Source: Streptomyces sp. NBC_00440
GTDB taxonomy: Bacteria; Actinomycetota; Actinomycetes; Streptomycetales; Streptomycetaceae
Direction: 5' to 3'
Assembly: GCF_036014215.1 (NCBI RefSeq)
Contig: NZ_CP107921.1
Span: 1,225,501-1,289,500 of the forward strand
Length of the DNA stretch: 64,000 bases
Of this stretch, positions 20,789 through 30,829 are shown piece after piece. Under the pieces are notes generated by a model, which saw only the letters and a program-made list of their open reading frames with translations, was not told where the DNA came from and searched no databases. How positions within the stretch are numbered: position 1 is the stretch's first letter; every line of letters begins with the position of its first letter. The position numbers and the translations under genes were made by a program.

Positions 20789-23314
20789 TTACGCGCCGCG
20801 CAGCACCGCCCCGGTCCGCTCCGCCGCGAGCGCGACAGCGGCGTCCCGCGCGGCGGTCGCCTCCTCGACGGTCAGCGTGCGGTCGGCCGCCCGGAAGCGC
20901 AGTGCGTAGGCCAGGGACTTCTTGCCCTCACCGATCTGCTCACCGGTGAAGACGTCGAACAGCCGCAGCGATTCGAGGAGTTCACCGGCGCCCTCGTGCA
21001 GGGCCGCCTCGACGTCCACGGCCGGTACCCCGGCGGGAACGACCAGCGCGACGTCCTGGGTCGCCACCGGGAAGGAGGAGATCCGGGGCGCGACGAGCGT
21101 GCCGGCGGCCCGCTCCAGCACATCGAGCTCCAGCTCCATGGCGCAGCTGCGCTCGGGGAGGTGGAACGCCTTGATGACGCGCGGGTGCAGCTCACCCGCG
21201 TGCCCGGCGAGGACTTCCGCGCCGTCCACGGTGACGTACAGCGCGGCGCAGCGCCCGGGGTGCCACGGCTCGTGCCGGTCACCGCGGACGATCAGCTCGA
21301 CACCGGCCTCGCGGGCGACGGTACGGGCCGCCTCGACGGCGTCCGCCCAGTCGGCCGGGCGGCCCTTGCCCCACCAGCCGGCCTGCTCGCGCGCACCGGC
21401 CAGGACGGCCGCGACCCGGCGCGGCTGGCGCGGCAGTGCGGCGGTGATCCCGGCGATCTCCTCGTCGGTGGGCCTGCGGTCGACGGGCAGCCGCGCGGGC
21501 ACCCGCTCCTCACCGGTCGGCCGGAAGACCAGACCGGTCTCGAAGAGCGCGAGGTCGTGCGAGCCGCGTCCGGTGTTGCGCCGCAGCGCGCCGAGCAGCC
21601 CCGGCAGCAGCGTGGTGCGCAGCGCGGGCTCCTCGTCGGAGAGCGGGTTGACCAGCTTGACCGTGGCGCGGCGCGGGTCGTCGGCGGCCAGCCCGAGCTG
21701 GTCGAACGCGGCGTCGCCGGTGAACGGGTAGTTCAGTGCCTCGACGAAGCCCGCGCCGGCCAGCGCGCGGCCGACCCTGCGGTGCAGCCGCTGCCGCTCG
21801 GTGAGCCCGCGGCCCGCCGGGGGCCTGGGCAGCGTCGACGGGAGGTTCTCGTACCCCTCAAGACGGATGACCTCTTCGGCCAGGTCGTTGGGGTAGGCGA
21901 GGTCGGGGCGCCAGGACGGCACGGTGACGACGAGCTCGTCCTGACCGTAGACGTCGCAGCCGACCTGCTGGAGGCGGCGTACGACGGTCTCCCGGCCGTA
22001 CGCGACGCCCGCCACCTTGTCCGGGTGGTCGGCGGGCATCTGGAGGGTGCGCGGCGCCGACGGTGCGACGACCTCGGTGACCCCGGCCTCGGCGGTGCCG
22101 CCCGCGAGCAGCACCAGGAGGTCGACGGTCCGCTGGGCGGCCGCCGAAGCTGCCTCCGGGTCGACACCCCGCTCGAAGCGCTTGGACGCCTCGGAGGCCA
22201 GCTTGTGACGGCGCGCGGTGCGCGAGATGGAGAGCGCGTCGAAGTGCGCGGCCTCGATGACGACGTCGGTGGTGCCCTGGAGCTGTCCGGTCTCCGGGTC
22301 GGTGGTGACGTCGGCGATCTCGGTGTTGGCCCCGCCCATCACACCGGCGAGGCCGATGGGGCCGCGGTCGTCGGTGATGACCAGGTCACCGGCGTCGAGT
22401 ACGCGGGCTGCGCCGTCGAGCGTGGTGAACTTCTCGCCGGCCACGGCCCTGCGTACGCCGATCGGCCCGTCGATCCGGGTGCGGTCGTAGGCGTGCAGCG
22501 GCTGGCCGAGCTCCAGCATCACGTAGTTGGTGATGTCTACGGCGAGCGAGACCGGCCGCATACCGGCCTTCTGCAGGCGGCGCTGGAGCCAGATCGGTGT
22601 GCGGGCCTCGACGTCGATGCCGGTGACCGTACGGGCGGTGAAGCGGTCACAGCCACGCGGGTCGGCGATCTTCACCGGGTAGCCGAACGCGTTGGGCGGC
22701 GCCACGTCGAGCAGCGCCGGGTCGCTCAGCGGCAGCCCGTACGCGGTGGCGGTCTCCCGGGCGACGCCCCGGATCGACAGGGCGTAGCCGCGGTCGGGGG
22801 TGACGGCGATGTCGAGCACCTCGTCGACCAGTTCGAGCAGCGCGATGGCGTCGGTGCCCGGCTCGTGGCCGGGGGGCAGCACGATGATGCCGTGCGTGCC
22901 GTCGTCGCCCATGCCCAGCTCGTCGCCGGAGCAGATCATGCCGTGCGAGGTCTTGCCGTACGTCTTGCGCGCGGCGATGGCGAAGTCGCCGGGCAGCACG
23001 GCGCCGGGCAGGACCACGACGACCTTGTCGCCGACGGCGAAGTTCCGGGCGCCGCAGACGATCTCCTGCGGGGCGCCGGTGCCGTTGGCGGTGCCGACGT
23101 CGACGGTGCAGAAGCGGATGGGCTTCTTGAAGCCCTCCAGCTCCTCGATGGTCAGTACCTCTCCGACGACCAGCGGACCCTTGAGGCCCGCGCCGGTCTG
23201 CTCGACGGTCTCGACCTCCAGGCCGACGCCGATCAGCTTGGCCTGTACGTCACGACCGGTCTCGGTGGCGGGGAGATCGACGTACTCCCGCAGCCAGGAA
23301 AGCGGGACCCGCAT
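20789..23314 (-). CDS. pheT: Phenylalanyl-tRNA synthetase beta subunit
   Basis: 841 residues, full length. With PheS it forms the (alpha-beta)2 enzyme charging tRNA-Phe. Domains in order are: the start [14 protein letters not shown], an EMAP/OB tRNA-binding domain (near [28 protein letters not shown]), the B3/B4 editing domain ([15 protein letters not shown], where mischarged Tyr is removed), B5 ([14 protein letters not shown]), a catalytic-like core ([20 protein letters not shown]), and the C-terminal anticodon-binding domain ([32 protein letters not shown]). Its ATG overlaps the pheS stop as TGATG. Confidence 0.97.
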   Translation of the reverse strand: MRVPLSWLREYVDLPATETGRDVQAKLIGVGLEVETVEQTGAGLKGPLVVGEVLTIEELEGFKKPIRFCTVDVGTANGTGAPQEIVCGARNFAVGDKVVVVLPGAVLPGDFAIAARKTYGKTSHGMICSGDELGMGDDGTHGIIVLPPGHEPGTDAIALLELVDEVLDIAVTPDRGYALSIRGVARETATAYGLPLSDPALLDVAPPNAFGYPVKIADPRGCDRFTARTVTGIDVEARTPIWLQRRLQKAGMRPVSLAVDITNYVMLELGQPLHAYDRTRIDGPIGVRRAVAGEKFTTLDGAARVLDAGDLVITDDRGPIGLAGVMGGANTEIADVTTDPETGQLQGTTDVVIEAAHFDALSISRTARRHKLASEASKRFERGVDPEAASAAAQRTVDLLVLLAGGTAEAGVTEVVAPSAPRTLQMPADHPDKVAGVAYGRETVVRRLQQVGCDVYGQDELVVTVPSWRPDLAYPNDLAEEVIRLEGYENLPSTLPRPPAGRGLTERQRLHRRVGRALAGAGFVEALNYPFTGDAAFDQLGLAADDPRRATVKLVNPLSDEEPALRTTLLPGLLGALRRNTGRGSHDLALFETGLVFRPTGEERVPARLPVDRRPTDEEIAGITAALPRQPRRVAAVLAGAREQAGWWGKGRPADWADAVEAARTVAREAGVELIVRGDRHEPWHPGRCAALYVTVDGAEVLAGHAGELHPRVIKAFHLPERSCAMELELDVLERAAGTLVAPRISSFPVATQDVALVVPAGVPAVDVEAALHEGAGELLESLRLFDVFTGEQIGEGKKSLAYALRFRAADRTLTVEEATAARDAAVALAAERTGAVLRGA

Positions 23315-24441
23315 CAGATCTCCATCCCGAACGGCCGGGTGAACCGGATGTCACCCTCGACCATGTCTCGCATGTCTTCGACGTTGTGGCGGAACATCAG
23401 CATCCGTTCGATGCCGAACCCGAAGGCGAATCCGCTGTACTTCTGGGGATCGACACCGCAGGCGGTGAGCACCTTGGGGTTGACCATCCCGCAGCCGCCC
23501 AGCTCGATCCAGCCCTCGCTGGAGCAGGTACGGCAGGGGCGGTCGGGGTTGCCCACCGATGCGCCGCGGCAGACGTAGCACTGCATGTCCATCTCGGCGG
23601 ACGGCTCGGTGAACGGGAAGTAGTTGGGGCGCAGCCGGGTCGTCATGTCATGACCGAAGAGTGCCTGCACCATGTGGTCCAGGGTGCCCTTGAGGTCGGC
23701 CATGGTGAGGCCCTCGTCCACGGCGAGCAGCTCGATCTGGTGGAAGACCGGCGTGTGCGTGGCGTCCAGCTCGTCGGTGCGGTAGACCCGCCCCGGGCAG
23801 ACGACGTAGACGGGCGGCTCGCGGTCGAGCAGGGTGCGGGCCTGCACGGGCGAGGTGTGCGTCCGCAGCACGACACCGGACTCGTCGCCCTCGGTGCCCT
23901 CGGGGCCCTGGACGAAGAAGGTGTCCTGCATCTGCCGGGCCGGGTGGTCGGGCGTGAAGTTCAGGGCGTCGAAGTTGAACCACTCCGCCTCGACCTCCGG
24001 GCCCTCGGCGACCTCGTAGCCCATGGCCACGAAGATGTCCGAGACCCGCTCCATGAAGGTGGTCAGCGGGTGGCGGGCGCCGGCGGGGGTGCGGTCGTAG
24101 GGCAGGGTGACGTCCACCGCCTCCTCGACCAGGACCCGCTCGTCGCGCTCGGTCTCCAGCTCCGCCTGACGGGCCGCGAGGGCCTTGTTCACGGCGCCGC
24201 GCGCCATGCCGACGCGCTTGCCCGCGTCGGCCTTGGCCTGCGGCGGCAGCGCGCCGATCTCGCGGTTGGCGAGCGCCAGCGGCGAGGTGCCGCCGGTGTG
24301 GGCCGTCTTGGCGTGCGCGAGCGCGTCGAGATCACCCGCGGCGGCGAAGGCGGCGAGCGCCTCGCTCCGCATCCGCTCGATCTCTTCCGGTTTCAGTGCC
24401 TCGACCTCAACAGGGTCGTACGACTTGTTCGGTGCCGACAT
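23314..24441 (-). CDS. pheS: Phenylalanyl-tRNA synthetase alpha subunit
   Basis: 375 residues. The N-terminal coiled-coil arm ([20 protein letters not shown]) binds tRNA. The class II catalytic core follows: motif 1 [19 protein letters not shown], motif 2 region [14 protein letters not shown] and [19 protein letters not shown], then [15 protein letters not shown] and motif 3 [14 protein letters not shown]. It makes Phe-AMP and transfers Phe to tRNA. First gene of pheST, coupled to pheT by a TGATG overlap. Confidence 0.97.
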   Translation of the reverse strand: MSAPNKSYDPVEVEALKPEEIERMRSEALAAFAAAGDLDALAHAKTAHTGGTSPLALANREIGALPPQAKADAGKRVGMARGAVNKALAARQAELETERDERVLVEEAVDVTLPYDRTPAGARHPLTTFMERVSDIFVAMGYEVAEGPEVEAEWFNFDALNFTPDHPARQMQDTFFVQGPEGTEGDESGVVLRTHTSPVQARTLLDREPPVYVVCPGRVYRTDELDATHTPVFHQIELLAVDEGLTMADLKGTLDHMVQALFGHDMTTRLRPNYFPFTEPSAEMDMQCYVCRGASVGNPDRPCRTCSSEGWIELGGCGMVNPKVLTACGVDPQKYSGFAFGFGIERMLMFRHNVEDMRDMVEGDIRFTRPFGMEI

Positions 24442-24522
24442 CTCTTCCCGTACTTCCGATTTCTGGCTGAGGCGACCTGCTCGCCGACAGCGACGTCAAG
24501 GACGCAAACGTGCCAAAGGTCG

Positions 24523-24550
24523 ATTCTAGAGGTCGCGTGGGGTCGGAGAA
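24523..24550 (-). promoter_or_regulatory. Candidate pheS promoter
   Basis: On the minus strand TTCTCC (24545-24550) and TAGAAT (24523-24528) are 16 bases apart, giving a leader of about 75 bases before pheS. The -10 is good and the -35 weak. I see no Phe-rich leader peptide and no T-box. Confidence 0.4.
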
Positions 24551-24615
24551 GCCCGCAGGTCCTCAAGCCCACCCGTCGCCCGCCGCCACCCTTGCACGAC
24601 GCTTCGCGACATTTC

Positions 24616-25755
24616 CTATTTCAGGTAGGCCGGAGCCCCTACGGGCAGGATAAATCGGAACTCCGCGCCGCCGCCCGCCCCGCGGCCGACGGTGATCGTC
24701 CCGCCGTGCGCCTCGACGATGCCCTTGACGATGTACAGGCCCAGCCCGGTGCCGCCGCGCTTGCTGCCCCGCCAGAAGCGGGTGAAGACGCGGCTCATCG
24801 ACTCCTCGGGGATACCGGGGCCCTCGTCGGTCACCGTGACGCCCGTCCCCTTCTCGTCGTTCTTCGCGGCGGCTGCCGCCACCTCGATGGTGACGGTTCC
24901 CTCACCGTGGCGCACCGCATTTTCCAGCAGGTTGCCGAGGATCTGGTCGATCTTGTCCGGGTCGGCCCAGAGATCGGGCAGCGGCTGCTGGATCCGGACC
25001 AGGAACCGGTCGGGGTCCTGGCCGGACGCGGTGTGGGCCTGGATGTGCCGGTCGACGGCAGCGGCGATGTCGACGGGCTGGCGGCGCAGCTCCAGCCGGC
25101 CCGAGTCGATGCGCGAGATGTCGAGAAGCTCGGCGATCAGCCGGGTGACCCGGTTGGCGTCGGCGTCGACGGTCTCCAGCATGAGCCGCTTCTGTGCGTC
25201 GGTGAAGCGCTCCCATTTGGCGAGCAGGGTCGCGGTGAACCCTTTGACCGAGGTCAGCGGGGAGCGCAGCTCGTGCGCGACGGTGGCTATCAGCTCGGCG
25301 TGGCTGCGCTCGGTGCGGCGGCGCGCCTCGGTGCCCCGGATCGAGACGACGACCCGCAGGACGGGCCCGGTGGGGCGCTCCCGTATGTACCGCGCGGAGA
25401 CCAGCACCTCGCGCCCGCCGGGCAGCAGCAGATTGCGTTCGGGCTGGCCGTAGCGGATGGCGAGCCCGCCGTACGGATCGGTCAGGGTCCACCAGCGGCG
25501 GCCCTTGAGGTCCTCCAGGGGCAGCGCCTGCTCCAGGGGGCGGCCCAGTGCGGTGGCTCGCGGTACGGCGGTGATCCGTGCGGCGGCGGCGTTGAAGCAG
25601 ATGATCCGGCCGTGCTCGTCGGCGACGACCAGACCGTCGGGGAGTTCGTCGGGGTCGACCCCGGATCCGGCAGGACCCGGGCCGACGGACGCGCCGGTTC
25701 CGTTCAGCGGCGATCCATGTCCGTGCGATGACGCACTGCCCGAAGAGACAGCCAT
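24616..25755 (-). CDS. Orphan PAS-type sensor histidine kinase
   Basis: 379 residues with no membrane helix. Residues about 35-150 resemble a PAS sensor (LPDGLVVADEHGRIICFNAA, VLVSARYIRERPTGPVLRVV). The HisKA dimerisation box is HAELIATVAHELRSPLTSVK with the phospho-accepting His. The HATPase domain shows the N box QILGNLLENAVRHGEG, G1 VTDEGPGIPEES and G2 RGGTGLGLYIVKGIV. The partner response regulator is not adjacent. It lies between the TrmH gene and pheST, all on the minus strand. Confidence 0.92.
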   Translation of the reverse strand: MAVSSGSASSHGHGSPLNGTGASVGPGPAGSGVDPDELPDGLVVADEHGRIICFNAAAARITAVPRATALGRPLEQALPLEDLKGRRWWTLTDPYGGLAIRYGQPERNLLLPGGREVLVSARYIRERPTGPVLRVVVSIRGTEARRRTERSHAELIATVAHELRSPLTSVKGFTATLLAKWERFTDAQKRLMLETVDADANRVTRLIAELLDISRIDSGRLELRRQPVDIAAAVDRHIQAHTASGQDPDRFLVRIQQPLPDLWADPDKIDQILGNLLENAVRHGEGTVTIEVAAAAAKNDEKGTGVTVTDEGPGIPEESMSRVFTRFWRGSKRGGTGLGLYIVKGIVEAHGGTITVGRGAGGGAEFRFILPVGAPAYLK

Positions 25756-25809
25756 CCCCGTATCCCACCTCTCCGAATAGCGCAGTGGGCCCCCGAACTC
25801 GTCACCCTA

Positions 25810-26667
25810 CTAGCTGGAGGTCACGGAGCGGCACCCTCCGGAAGCGCGCTGCGCACGCGCTGACGCGTAGAGGCAGACGGCGGCGGCGGTGGCGAGATTG
25901 AGACTTTCGGCCCGGCCGTGGATGGGGACGCGGACCACGGCGTCGGCGAGGGCCCGGGTCTCCTCGGGGAGCCCCCAGGCCTCGTTGCCGAACACCCAGG
26001 CACTCGGACCGCCCATGGTGCCCGCGTCGAGCTCGGCGTCGAGGTCGTCGTCGCCCGCCCCGTCGGCGGCGAGGATCCGTACCCCGGCGGCCTTGAGACC
26101 GGCGACGGCCCGCTCGACGGGGACGCCGACCGCGACGGGCAGATGGAAGTGCGAACCGACCGACGCGCGTACGGACTTGGGGTTGTACAGGTCGACGGAT
26201 GCGTCGGTGAGTACGACGGCGTCGGCGCCCGCCGCGTCGGCGCAGCGCAGCACCGTCCCGGCGTTGCCCGGGTCGCGGACATGCGCGAGTACGGCCACCA
26301 GCCGGGGCCGCGCCGCGAGGATCTCGTCGAAGGGCGAGTCCAGGAAGCGGCAGACTCCGACGAGGCCCTGCGGGGTGATGGTCTGGGAGAGTTCGGCGAG
26401 TACGTCGTCGCCCGCCAGGTGGATGCGGGCTCCGGAGTCCCGTGCCGAGGCGACGACGGTCTCGTACCGCTCGGCGGCCTCCAAGGTGGCGAACAGCTCC
26501 ACGAGCGTCGGCCGGCCGTCGACCCGGTGCTGCACGGCTTCGCGTACGGCCTGCGGCCCCTCGGCGATGAACCGGCGTTCCTTGGTACGGAAGTTGCGCC
26601 GGGCGAGCCGCTTCGCGGCGGCGACGCGCGGGGAGCGCGGGGAGATCAGCTCGGCGGGGGTGCCCAT
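25810..26667 (-). CDS. SpoU/TrmH-family RNA 2'-O-methyltransferase
   Basis: 285 residues. The N-terminal RNA-binding module includes LARRNFRTKERRFIAEGPQA, like the rRNA-type TsnR/RlmB relatives. The knotted SPOUT domain carries all three motifs: VLAHVRDPGNAGTVLRCADA (motif 1 with Asn and Arg), AWVFGNEAWGLPEE (motif 2) and VPIHGRAESLNLATAAAV (motif 3, S-adenosylmethionine loop). It methylates a ribose 2'-OH in tRNA or rRNA; the target cannot be fixed, though proximity to rplT suggests 23S rRNA. Confidence 0.9.
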   Translation of the reverse strand: MGTPAELISPRSPRVAAAKRLARRNFRTKERRFIAEGPQAVREAVQHRVDGRPTLVELFATLEAAERYETVVASARDSGARIHLAGDDVLAELSQTITPQGLVGVCRFLDSPFDEILAARPRLVAVLAHVRDPGNAGTVLRCADAAGADAVVLTDASVDLYNPKSVRASVGSHFHLPVAVGVPVERAVAGLKAAGVRILAADGAGDDDLDAELDAGTMGGPSAWVFGNEAWGLPEETRALADAVVRVPIHGRAESLNLATAAAVCLYASARAQRASGGCRSVTSS

Positions 26668-26783
26668 GGTCGGCGTTTCACCTTACTCACGTACGGAACT
26701 GCGGCACGTCCGGGCCGGTGGTGGCCGGTCCGGGTCGTTCTGCAGGGGGGCATGCGGGGCACAACGGGTCCGCGGAACACAGC

Positions 26784-26814
26784 GGACCCGCAGGCGGCTT
26801 CCGCCTGCGGGTCC
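26784..26814. terminator. Strong terminator after rplT
   Basis: A perfect 14-bp stem, GGACCCGCAGGCGG (26784-26797) and its complement (26801-26814), loop CTT, 35 bases past the rplT stop on the minus strand. It closes the infC-rpmI-rplT operon. Confidence 0.9.
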
Positions 26815-26848
26815 TGCCGGCCGGGCTCCGGCTGAAGTGCGTGCCTGA

Positions 26849-27235
26849 TCAGGCAGCGGTCTTCGGCGCGTTGACGTCGCTCGGGAGCGCCTTCTGCGCG
26901 ACCTCGACCAGCGCGGCGAACGCGTTGGTGTCGTTGACGGCCAGCTCGGCGAGGATCTTGCGGTCCACCTCGATGTTGGCGGCCTTCAGACCCTGGATGA
27001 GGCGGTTGTACGTCATGCCGTTCTCGCGGGCAGCGGCGTTGATGCGCTGGATCCACAGCTGACGGAAGTCGCCCTTGCGCTTCTTGCGGTCGTTGTAGTT
27101 GTAGACCAGGGAGTGGGTGACCTGCTCCTTGGCCTTGCGGTACAGGCGCGAACGCTGACCGCGGTAGCCCTTGGCCGCTTCGAGAATTGCCCGGCGCTTC
27201 TTGTGGGCGTTGACTGCCCGCTTGACGCGTGCCAC
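26849..27235 (-). CDS. rplT: 50S ribosomal protein L20
   Basis: 128 residues, GTG start with AAGGAG eight bases upstream. L20 binds 23S rRNA early in 50S assembly. Highly conserved blocks are visible: [58 protein letters not shown] and [20 protein letters not shown]. Last gene of infC-rpmI-rplT, the usual bacterial order. Confidence 0.98.
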   Translation of the reverse strand: MARVKRAVNAHKKRRAILEAAKGYRGQRSRLYRKAKEQVTHSLVYNYNDRKKRKGDFRQLWIQRINAAARENGMTYNRLIQGLKAANIEVDRKILAELAVNDTNAFAALVEVAQKALPSDVNAPKTAA

Positions 27236-27340
27236 TTGTTGACTCCTTGTAGCGGGGCCGTGGGTGAACTCACACGGCCCGGAAACGAATTGGTCCCGGT
27301 CCCGACTTCGTGCCCCCGGTGGTGACCGGGGGCCGCGAGG

Positions 27341-27535
27341 TCACTTGCCGAGAAGCTTCTTGATCTTCTTGGCGTCGGCCGGGGCCACCACGACGGTGCC
27401 GGTCAGCGAACGCGTCTTCTTGGACGACTTGTGCTCCAGCAGGTGGCGCTTGCCGGCGCGCTCACGGAGCACCTTGCCGGAGCCGGTGATCTTGAAGCGC
27501 TTGCTGGAGCCGCTGTGCGTCTTGTTCTTCGGCAT
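27341..27535 (-). CDS. rpmI: 50S ribosomal protein L35
   Basis: 64 residues, all typical: [40 protein letters not shown] and a basic C-terminal tail ending [12 protein letters not shown] start with GGAGAG upstream. L35 is a small core protein of the large subunit. It sits between infC and rplT, with about 120 bases to infC and 105 to rplT. Confidence 0.98.
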   Translation of the reverse strand: MPKNKTHSGSSKRFKITGSGKVLRERAGKRHLLEHKSSKKTRSLTGTVVVAPADAKKIKKLLGK

Positions 27536-27657
27536 CGCGCCGTACTCTCCTCGTCAGTGGCGCTCCCCCGGTGCGGGCACCGGAGACCGGGAGCGTCAGA
27601 TCGTTGGTATGTGTTCCGGGCGGAACCCCGGGGCCGCCTGGCTGGTGGCCCGTCCGG

Positions 27658-28320
27658 TCACGCTTCGGAGGTGGTCTCGGCCGGTGCTTCGGCCTCTGCC
27701 TCGGCCGGAGCCTCGGCGACCTCGTCCGCGGACCCCTCGGTCGCGTAGCCCTGGCGCTCCGCCTTGCGGGCGGCCTGGGCCTCGCGCGCCTCGGCCATGG
27801 CCTCGGTCTTCTTCTTGTGCGGGCCAAGCACCATGATCATGTTTCGGCCGTCCTGCTTCGGGTTCGACTCGATGAACCCGAGGTCCTCGACGTCCGAAGC
27901 GAGACGCTGCAGCAGCCGGAAACCCAGTTCGGGGCGGGACTGCTCGCGACCGCGGAACATGATCGTGATCTTGACCTTGTCGCCCTGCTTGAGGAAGCGC
28001 ACGACGTGACCCTTTTTGGTGTCGTAGTCGTGCGGGTCGATCTTCGGCCGGAGCTTCATCTCCTTGATGACCGTGTGCGCCTGGTTCTTGCGCGCCTCAC
28101 GGGCCTTCATGGCCGACTCGTACTTGAACTTCCCGTAATCCATGAGCTTGCACACGGGCGGACGGGCGGTCGCCGCGACCTCGACCAGGTCGAGGTCGTA
28201 CTCCTGTGCCAGTTCCAGGGCCTTCGCGAGCGGGACAATGCCCACCTGCTCGCCGCTGGGTCCGACAAGTCGCACCTCGGGAACGCGAATCCGGTCGTTG
28301 ATGCGGGGCTCGGCGCTGAT
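27658..28320 (-). CDS. infC: Translation initiation factor IF-3, probably starting at AUC
   Basis: 220 residues if started at the ATC at 28320-28318, giving (f)[22 protein letters not shown]-3 prevents subunit joining and checks start codons on the 30S subunit. The N-domain ([40 protein letters not shown]), the linker helix ([20 protein letters not shown]) and the C-domain ([38 protein letters not shown]) are complete. There is an acidic Ala/Glu-rich tail after [18 protein letters not shown] lies four bases before the ATC; the GTG at 28344 or the frame start at 28404 would place this site inside the coding region. Confidence 0.93.
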   Translation of the reverse strand: MSAEPRINDRIRVPEVRLVGPSGEQVGIVPLAKALELAQEYDLDLVEVAATARPPVCKLMDYGKFKYESAMKAREARKNQAHTVIKEMKLRPKIDPHDYDTKKGHVVRFLKQGDKVKITIMFRGREQSRPELGFRLLQRLASDVEDLGFIESNPKQDGRNMIMVLGPHKKKTEAMAEAREAQAARKAERQGYATEGSADEVAEAPAEAEAEAPAETTSEA

Positions 28321-28706
28321 GGATCCTCCTCGGTAGCACCACACGGCTCTCTGGCAGACAGCCGCGTAACGTCTGTTTAGACAGACCAACCGCACCTGGA
28401 ACATGAAAAACGCCCCGGACGGGACACAGGCGGGAGCTCCTCACATACCGGAGCACCGCCGCGTTTGCCGCGGGGCGCACATCGGGTGGCTTCCATCGTC
28501 CGTACGGAACGATGGGCGCCGCCTGACCGGTGACCCGCCGTCCCGGAGGACAGTCAGGTGGGAGATCGGAGCCTCCACTTGTGGGCCGGGCACACAGGTG
28601 TCCGGCCGGTCGTTACACAAGGTTAGCACCCCGGACCCGGTGCGGCGAACCGGTGCGCGGCGGCCTCCGCGCGGGGCCACCGGGACCACCGCATATCGTG
28701 TGCGTC
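28321..28706 (-). promoter_or_regulatory. Long infC leader and divergent gap
   Basis: 386 bases without a convincing gene between infC and the DUF1844 gene. A minus-strand TAACCT at 28620-28625 could be the infC -10, giving a leader near 290 bases. On the minus strand it contains a short GC hairpin (28411-28424) followed by five Ts (28406-28410), rare in this genome, then GTCTGT-CTAA-ACAGAC (28371-28386) and CGGCT...AGCCG just before the ribosome-binding site. The layout suggests RNA-level control, possibly attenuation by a ribosomal protein or IF-3. Confidence 0.45.
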
Positions 28707-29078
28707 ATGAGCGACGCGACCCCCTCCCCCACCCCCGAAGAAGCCCCCGGCTTCGACTCCATGACCCGTGACATCGCGGACGTCCCCGCGGTCGAGGTGA
28801 TCACGACGGTCGCGGTGCATCTGATGAGCTCGGCCGCCGTCAACCTGGGCCTGGCCGAGGACGGCGAGAAGCACAAGGACCTTGACGAGGCCCGGAAGCT
28901 GATCCAGGCGCTGGCCGGACTGATCACGGCGAGCGCCACGGAGATCAGCTCCTTCCACGCCGCCCCGCTGCGCGACGGTCTGAAGTCGCTCCAGCTGGCG
29001 TTCCGCGAGGCTTCCGCCGTGCCCGACGAGCCGGGCGACGGGCCCGGTGAGAAGTTCACCGGGCCGGTCTACGGCTGA
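28707..29078 (+). CDS. DUF1844-family protein
   Basis: 123 residues from the ATG at 28707. The core DIADVPAVEVITTVAVHLMS, SAAVNLGLAE and DLDEARKLIQALAGLITASA is the DUF1844 signature, a helical domain seen next to infC in many actinomycetes. No enzymatic motif, signal or membrane segment is visible, and the function is unknown. Its 3' end overlaps the convergent aquaporin gene by 10 bases. Confidence 0.85.
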   Translation: MSDATPSPTPEEAPGFDSMTRDIADVPAVEVITTVAVHLMSSAAVNLGLAEDGEKHKDLDEARKLIQALAGLITASATEISSFHAAPLRDGLKSLQLAFREASAVPDEPGDGPGEKFTGPVYG

Positions 29079-29893
29079 GAGCGGGGCCCACGCCGGATCC
29101 ACGAGGTTCCCCGGGGGCCGGTCCGTGAGGTACCGCCCCGGGAGCCGTCGGCGGGGGAGCCACCGGCGGGGCCGCCGTTCAGCTGCCCCTCCTCGTGGCC
29201 GGTGAACCCCACAGGGTGCGTGAACCGGTGCGCGTAGGCCGCGAGCGCCCCGCCGACCAGCGGCGCCACGATGAAGAGCCACAGCTGGGAGAGTGCGGCG
29301 CCACCGGCGAAGAGGGCCGGCCCGAGGCTCCGCGCCGGGTTCACCGAGGTACCGGTCAGCGGGATGCCGATCAGGTGGACCGCGGCGAGCGCCAGACCGA
29401 TGGGCAGGCCGTCGAAGCCCACGACGGCCACCTTGTGGGTCACGGCCAGCACGACGAAGACGTAGACGAAGGTCAGCGCCAGTTCCGCCAGGAAGGCGCC
29501 GCCCAGGTTGATGTGGACGGCCGAGCGGCTGCCGTACCCGTTGCTGCCGAACAGGCCGTCGGTCTTGATTCCCGGCACCTGCTTGGTGAGCAGGAAGAGC
29601 AGCGCGGCGCCGACGATGGCGCCGAGGAACTGCGCGATCCAGTACTCCACCGCCCTGCGCAGATCGATGCGCTCGGCCAGCAACATGCCCAGCGTCACGG
29701 CCGGGTTGATGTGGCAGCCCGAGATCGCACCCAGCGAGTAGGCCAGCGCCAGCATGGTGAAGCCGAACGTGAGCGCGATGCCGAAGGCGCCGATGTACTC
29801 GCTGGCGAGCACCACGGATCCCACCGCGATGAACACCAGCAGCAGAGTTCCCAGGAACTCCGCGGCAATCCTCCGTGTCTCCGCCGTCTCCAT
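29069..29893 (-). CDS. Aquaporin (AqpZ-like water channel)
   Basis: 274 residues with six membrane helices and two half-helices carrying the NPA motifs ISGCHINPAVTLG and GTSVNPARSLGP. The selectivity region AVHLIGIPLTGTSVNPARS has His before the second NPA and Arg after it, as in water-selective AqpZ rather than glycerol facilitators. The last 45 residues (GGPAGGSPADGSRGG onward) are a disordered tail and overlap the DUF1844 gene end. It passes water through the plasma membrane. Confidence 0.93.
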   Translation of the reverse strand: METAETRRIAAEFLGTLLLVFIAVGSVVLASEYIGAFGIALTFGFTMLALAYSLGAISGCHINPAVTLGMLLAERIDLRRAVEYWIAQFLGAIVGAALLFLLTKQVPGIKTDGLFGSNGYGSRSAVHINLGGAFLAELALTFVYVFVVLAVTHKVAVVGFDGLPIGLALAAVHLIGIPLTGTSVNPARSLGPALFAGGAALSQLWLFIVAPLVGGALAAYAHRFTHPVGFTGHEEGQLNGGPAGGSPADGSRGGTSRTGPRGTSWIRRGPRSQP

Positions 29894-29981
29894 AGCTCAC
29901 ACCCTCACGAAGATTGTCGGATTTCTCCGCAATTATTCGTCGGAAGAGCCGGACCTGCCTCTCGGGGCGCCGGGCCGCGGG

Positions 29982-30707
29982 TCAGCGCGCGAAGAGCGGC
30001 GTGTTCGGAGCCGGTGCCCCGGCGGGCAGCAGGGCCAGATCGAGGCCCCGTACCAGCCGGGCCCTGAGCACCTCGTGGGCGGCCAGATCCGTGGCGACGG
30101 CGGTGGCGGCCGACTGGTCGGCACCGGGTGCGAGGACCAGCGCCAGGGTGCCGTCGGCCCGGCCGGGGCCGAGGTGGGCGCGGACCACCGCCGGGTGCGC
30201 GGCCACGACGTCGCGCACCGCCTCCACCACGGCCGGGTCGTCCAGCGGGTCGGCGCTGGTGCGCCCCTCCGCGAGGGCGAGCAGCGCACCGCCCTTGAGC
30301 TCGTACGGAACGGGGCCCGCCAGATCGAGTACGAGGGTGTCGGCGCGCTCATGGGCGGCGGCCTGGAGCGCCTGGTGCAGCGGTACGGCGACCGGGCGGG
30401 CCTGCGGGTCCCAGCGGGCCAGCGACGCGGTCGACGTGAAGGCCGGGAGCGCCCTGCGGTCACCGGCCTGGAGCGTCGGGACCGCCATGTCGCTGGACTT
30501 CTCGCGGCGCAGCCCGTCCTCGCCCGTCTCGGCCTCCCCCAGCATCGCGACGACCGGCACCAGCAGCCGGGCGTCCTTGAGGGCTTCGAGCACCTTCGGC
30601 TCGGCCGCCCTGTCCTGCGACCAGTCGGCGAGAGCCGCGGTCAGCCGGGGGTCGGCGGTGCCGTCGTCGTCGGAGAATCCGGAGTCCGGAATGTTCTTGA
30701 GCGCCAC
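29982..30707 (-). CDS. SseB-family protein
   Basis: 241 residues. The central part (ARLLVPVVAMLGEAETGEDG, SDMAVPTLQAGDRRALPAFT, ALARWDPQARPVAVPLHQAL-like) is the SseB N-terminal domain, and the C-terminal half is an SseB-like extension. SseB was named for serine sensitivity in E. coli; actinobacterial members are often paired with secretion genes but their role is unclear. Soluble, no signal peptide. Ends 88 bases before the aquaporin start on the same strand. Confidence 0.8.
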   Translation of the reverse strand: MALKNIPDSGFSDDDGTADPRLTAALADWSQDRAAEPKVLEALKDARLLVPVVAMLGEAETGEDGLRREKSSDMAVPTLQAGDRRALPAFTSTASLARWDPQARPVAVPLHQALQAAAHERADTLVLDLAGPVPYELKGGALLALAEGRTSADPLDDPAVVEAVRDVVAAHPAVVRAHLGPGRADGTLALVLAPGADQSAATAVATDLAAHEVLRARLVRGLDLALLPAGAPAPNTPLFAR

Positions 30708-30829
30708 GCCCCGACCCTATCCGCCGCGGCGCCGCGGCCGGCTGCCGGGCCGGGCCCGCACAGCCGTATCGTCGGCGTCGCCCGTCGCCGCCGCGGCGGG
30801 CGCCGGCGGGCAGCACCGGGAGGGCCGAG

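Noticed and set aside
19658..23578. A 1306-codon open frame on the plus strand
   Set aside because: It runs antisense through the PP2C gene and pheT; its composition (Gly, Arg, Val, Asp-rich, no domains) is typical of shadow frames in GC-rich DNA.
24442..24615. T-box or Phe leader peptide before pheS
   Set aside because: No run of Phe codons, no T-box sequence and no specifier-like stem seen in the 174-base gap.
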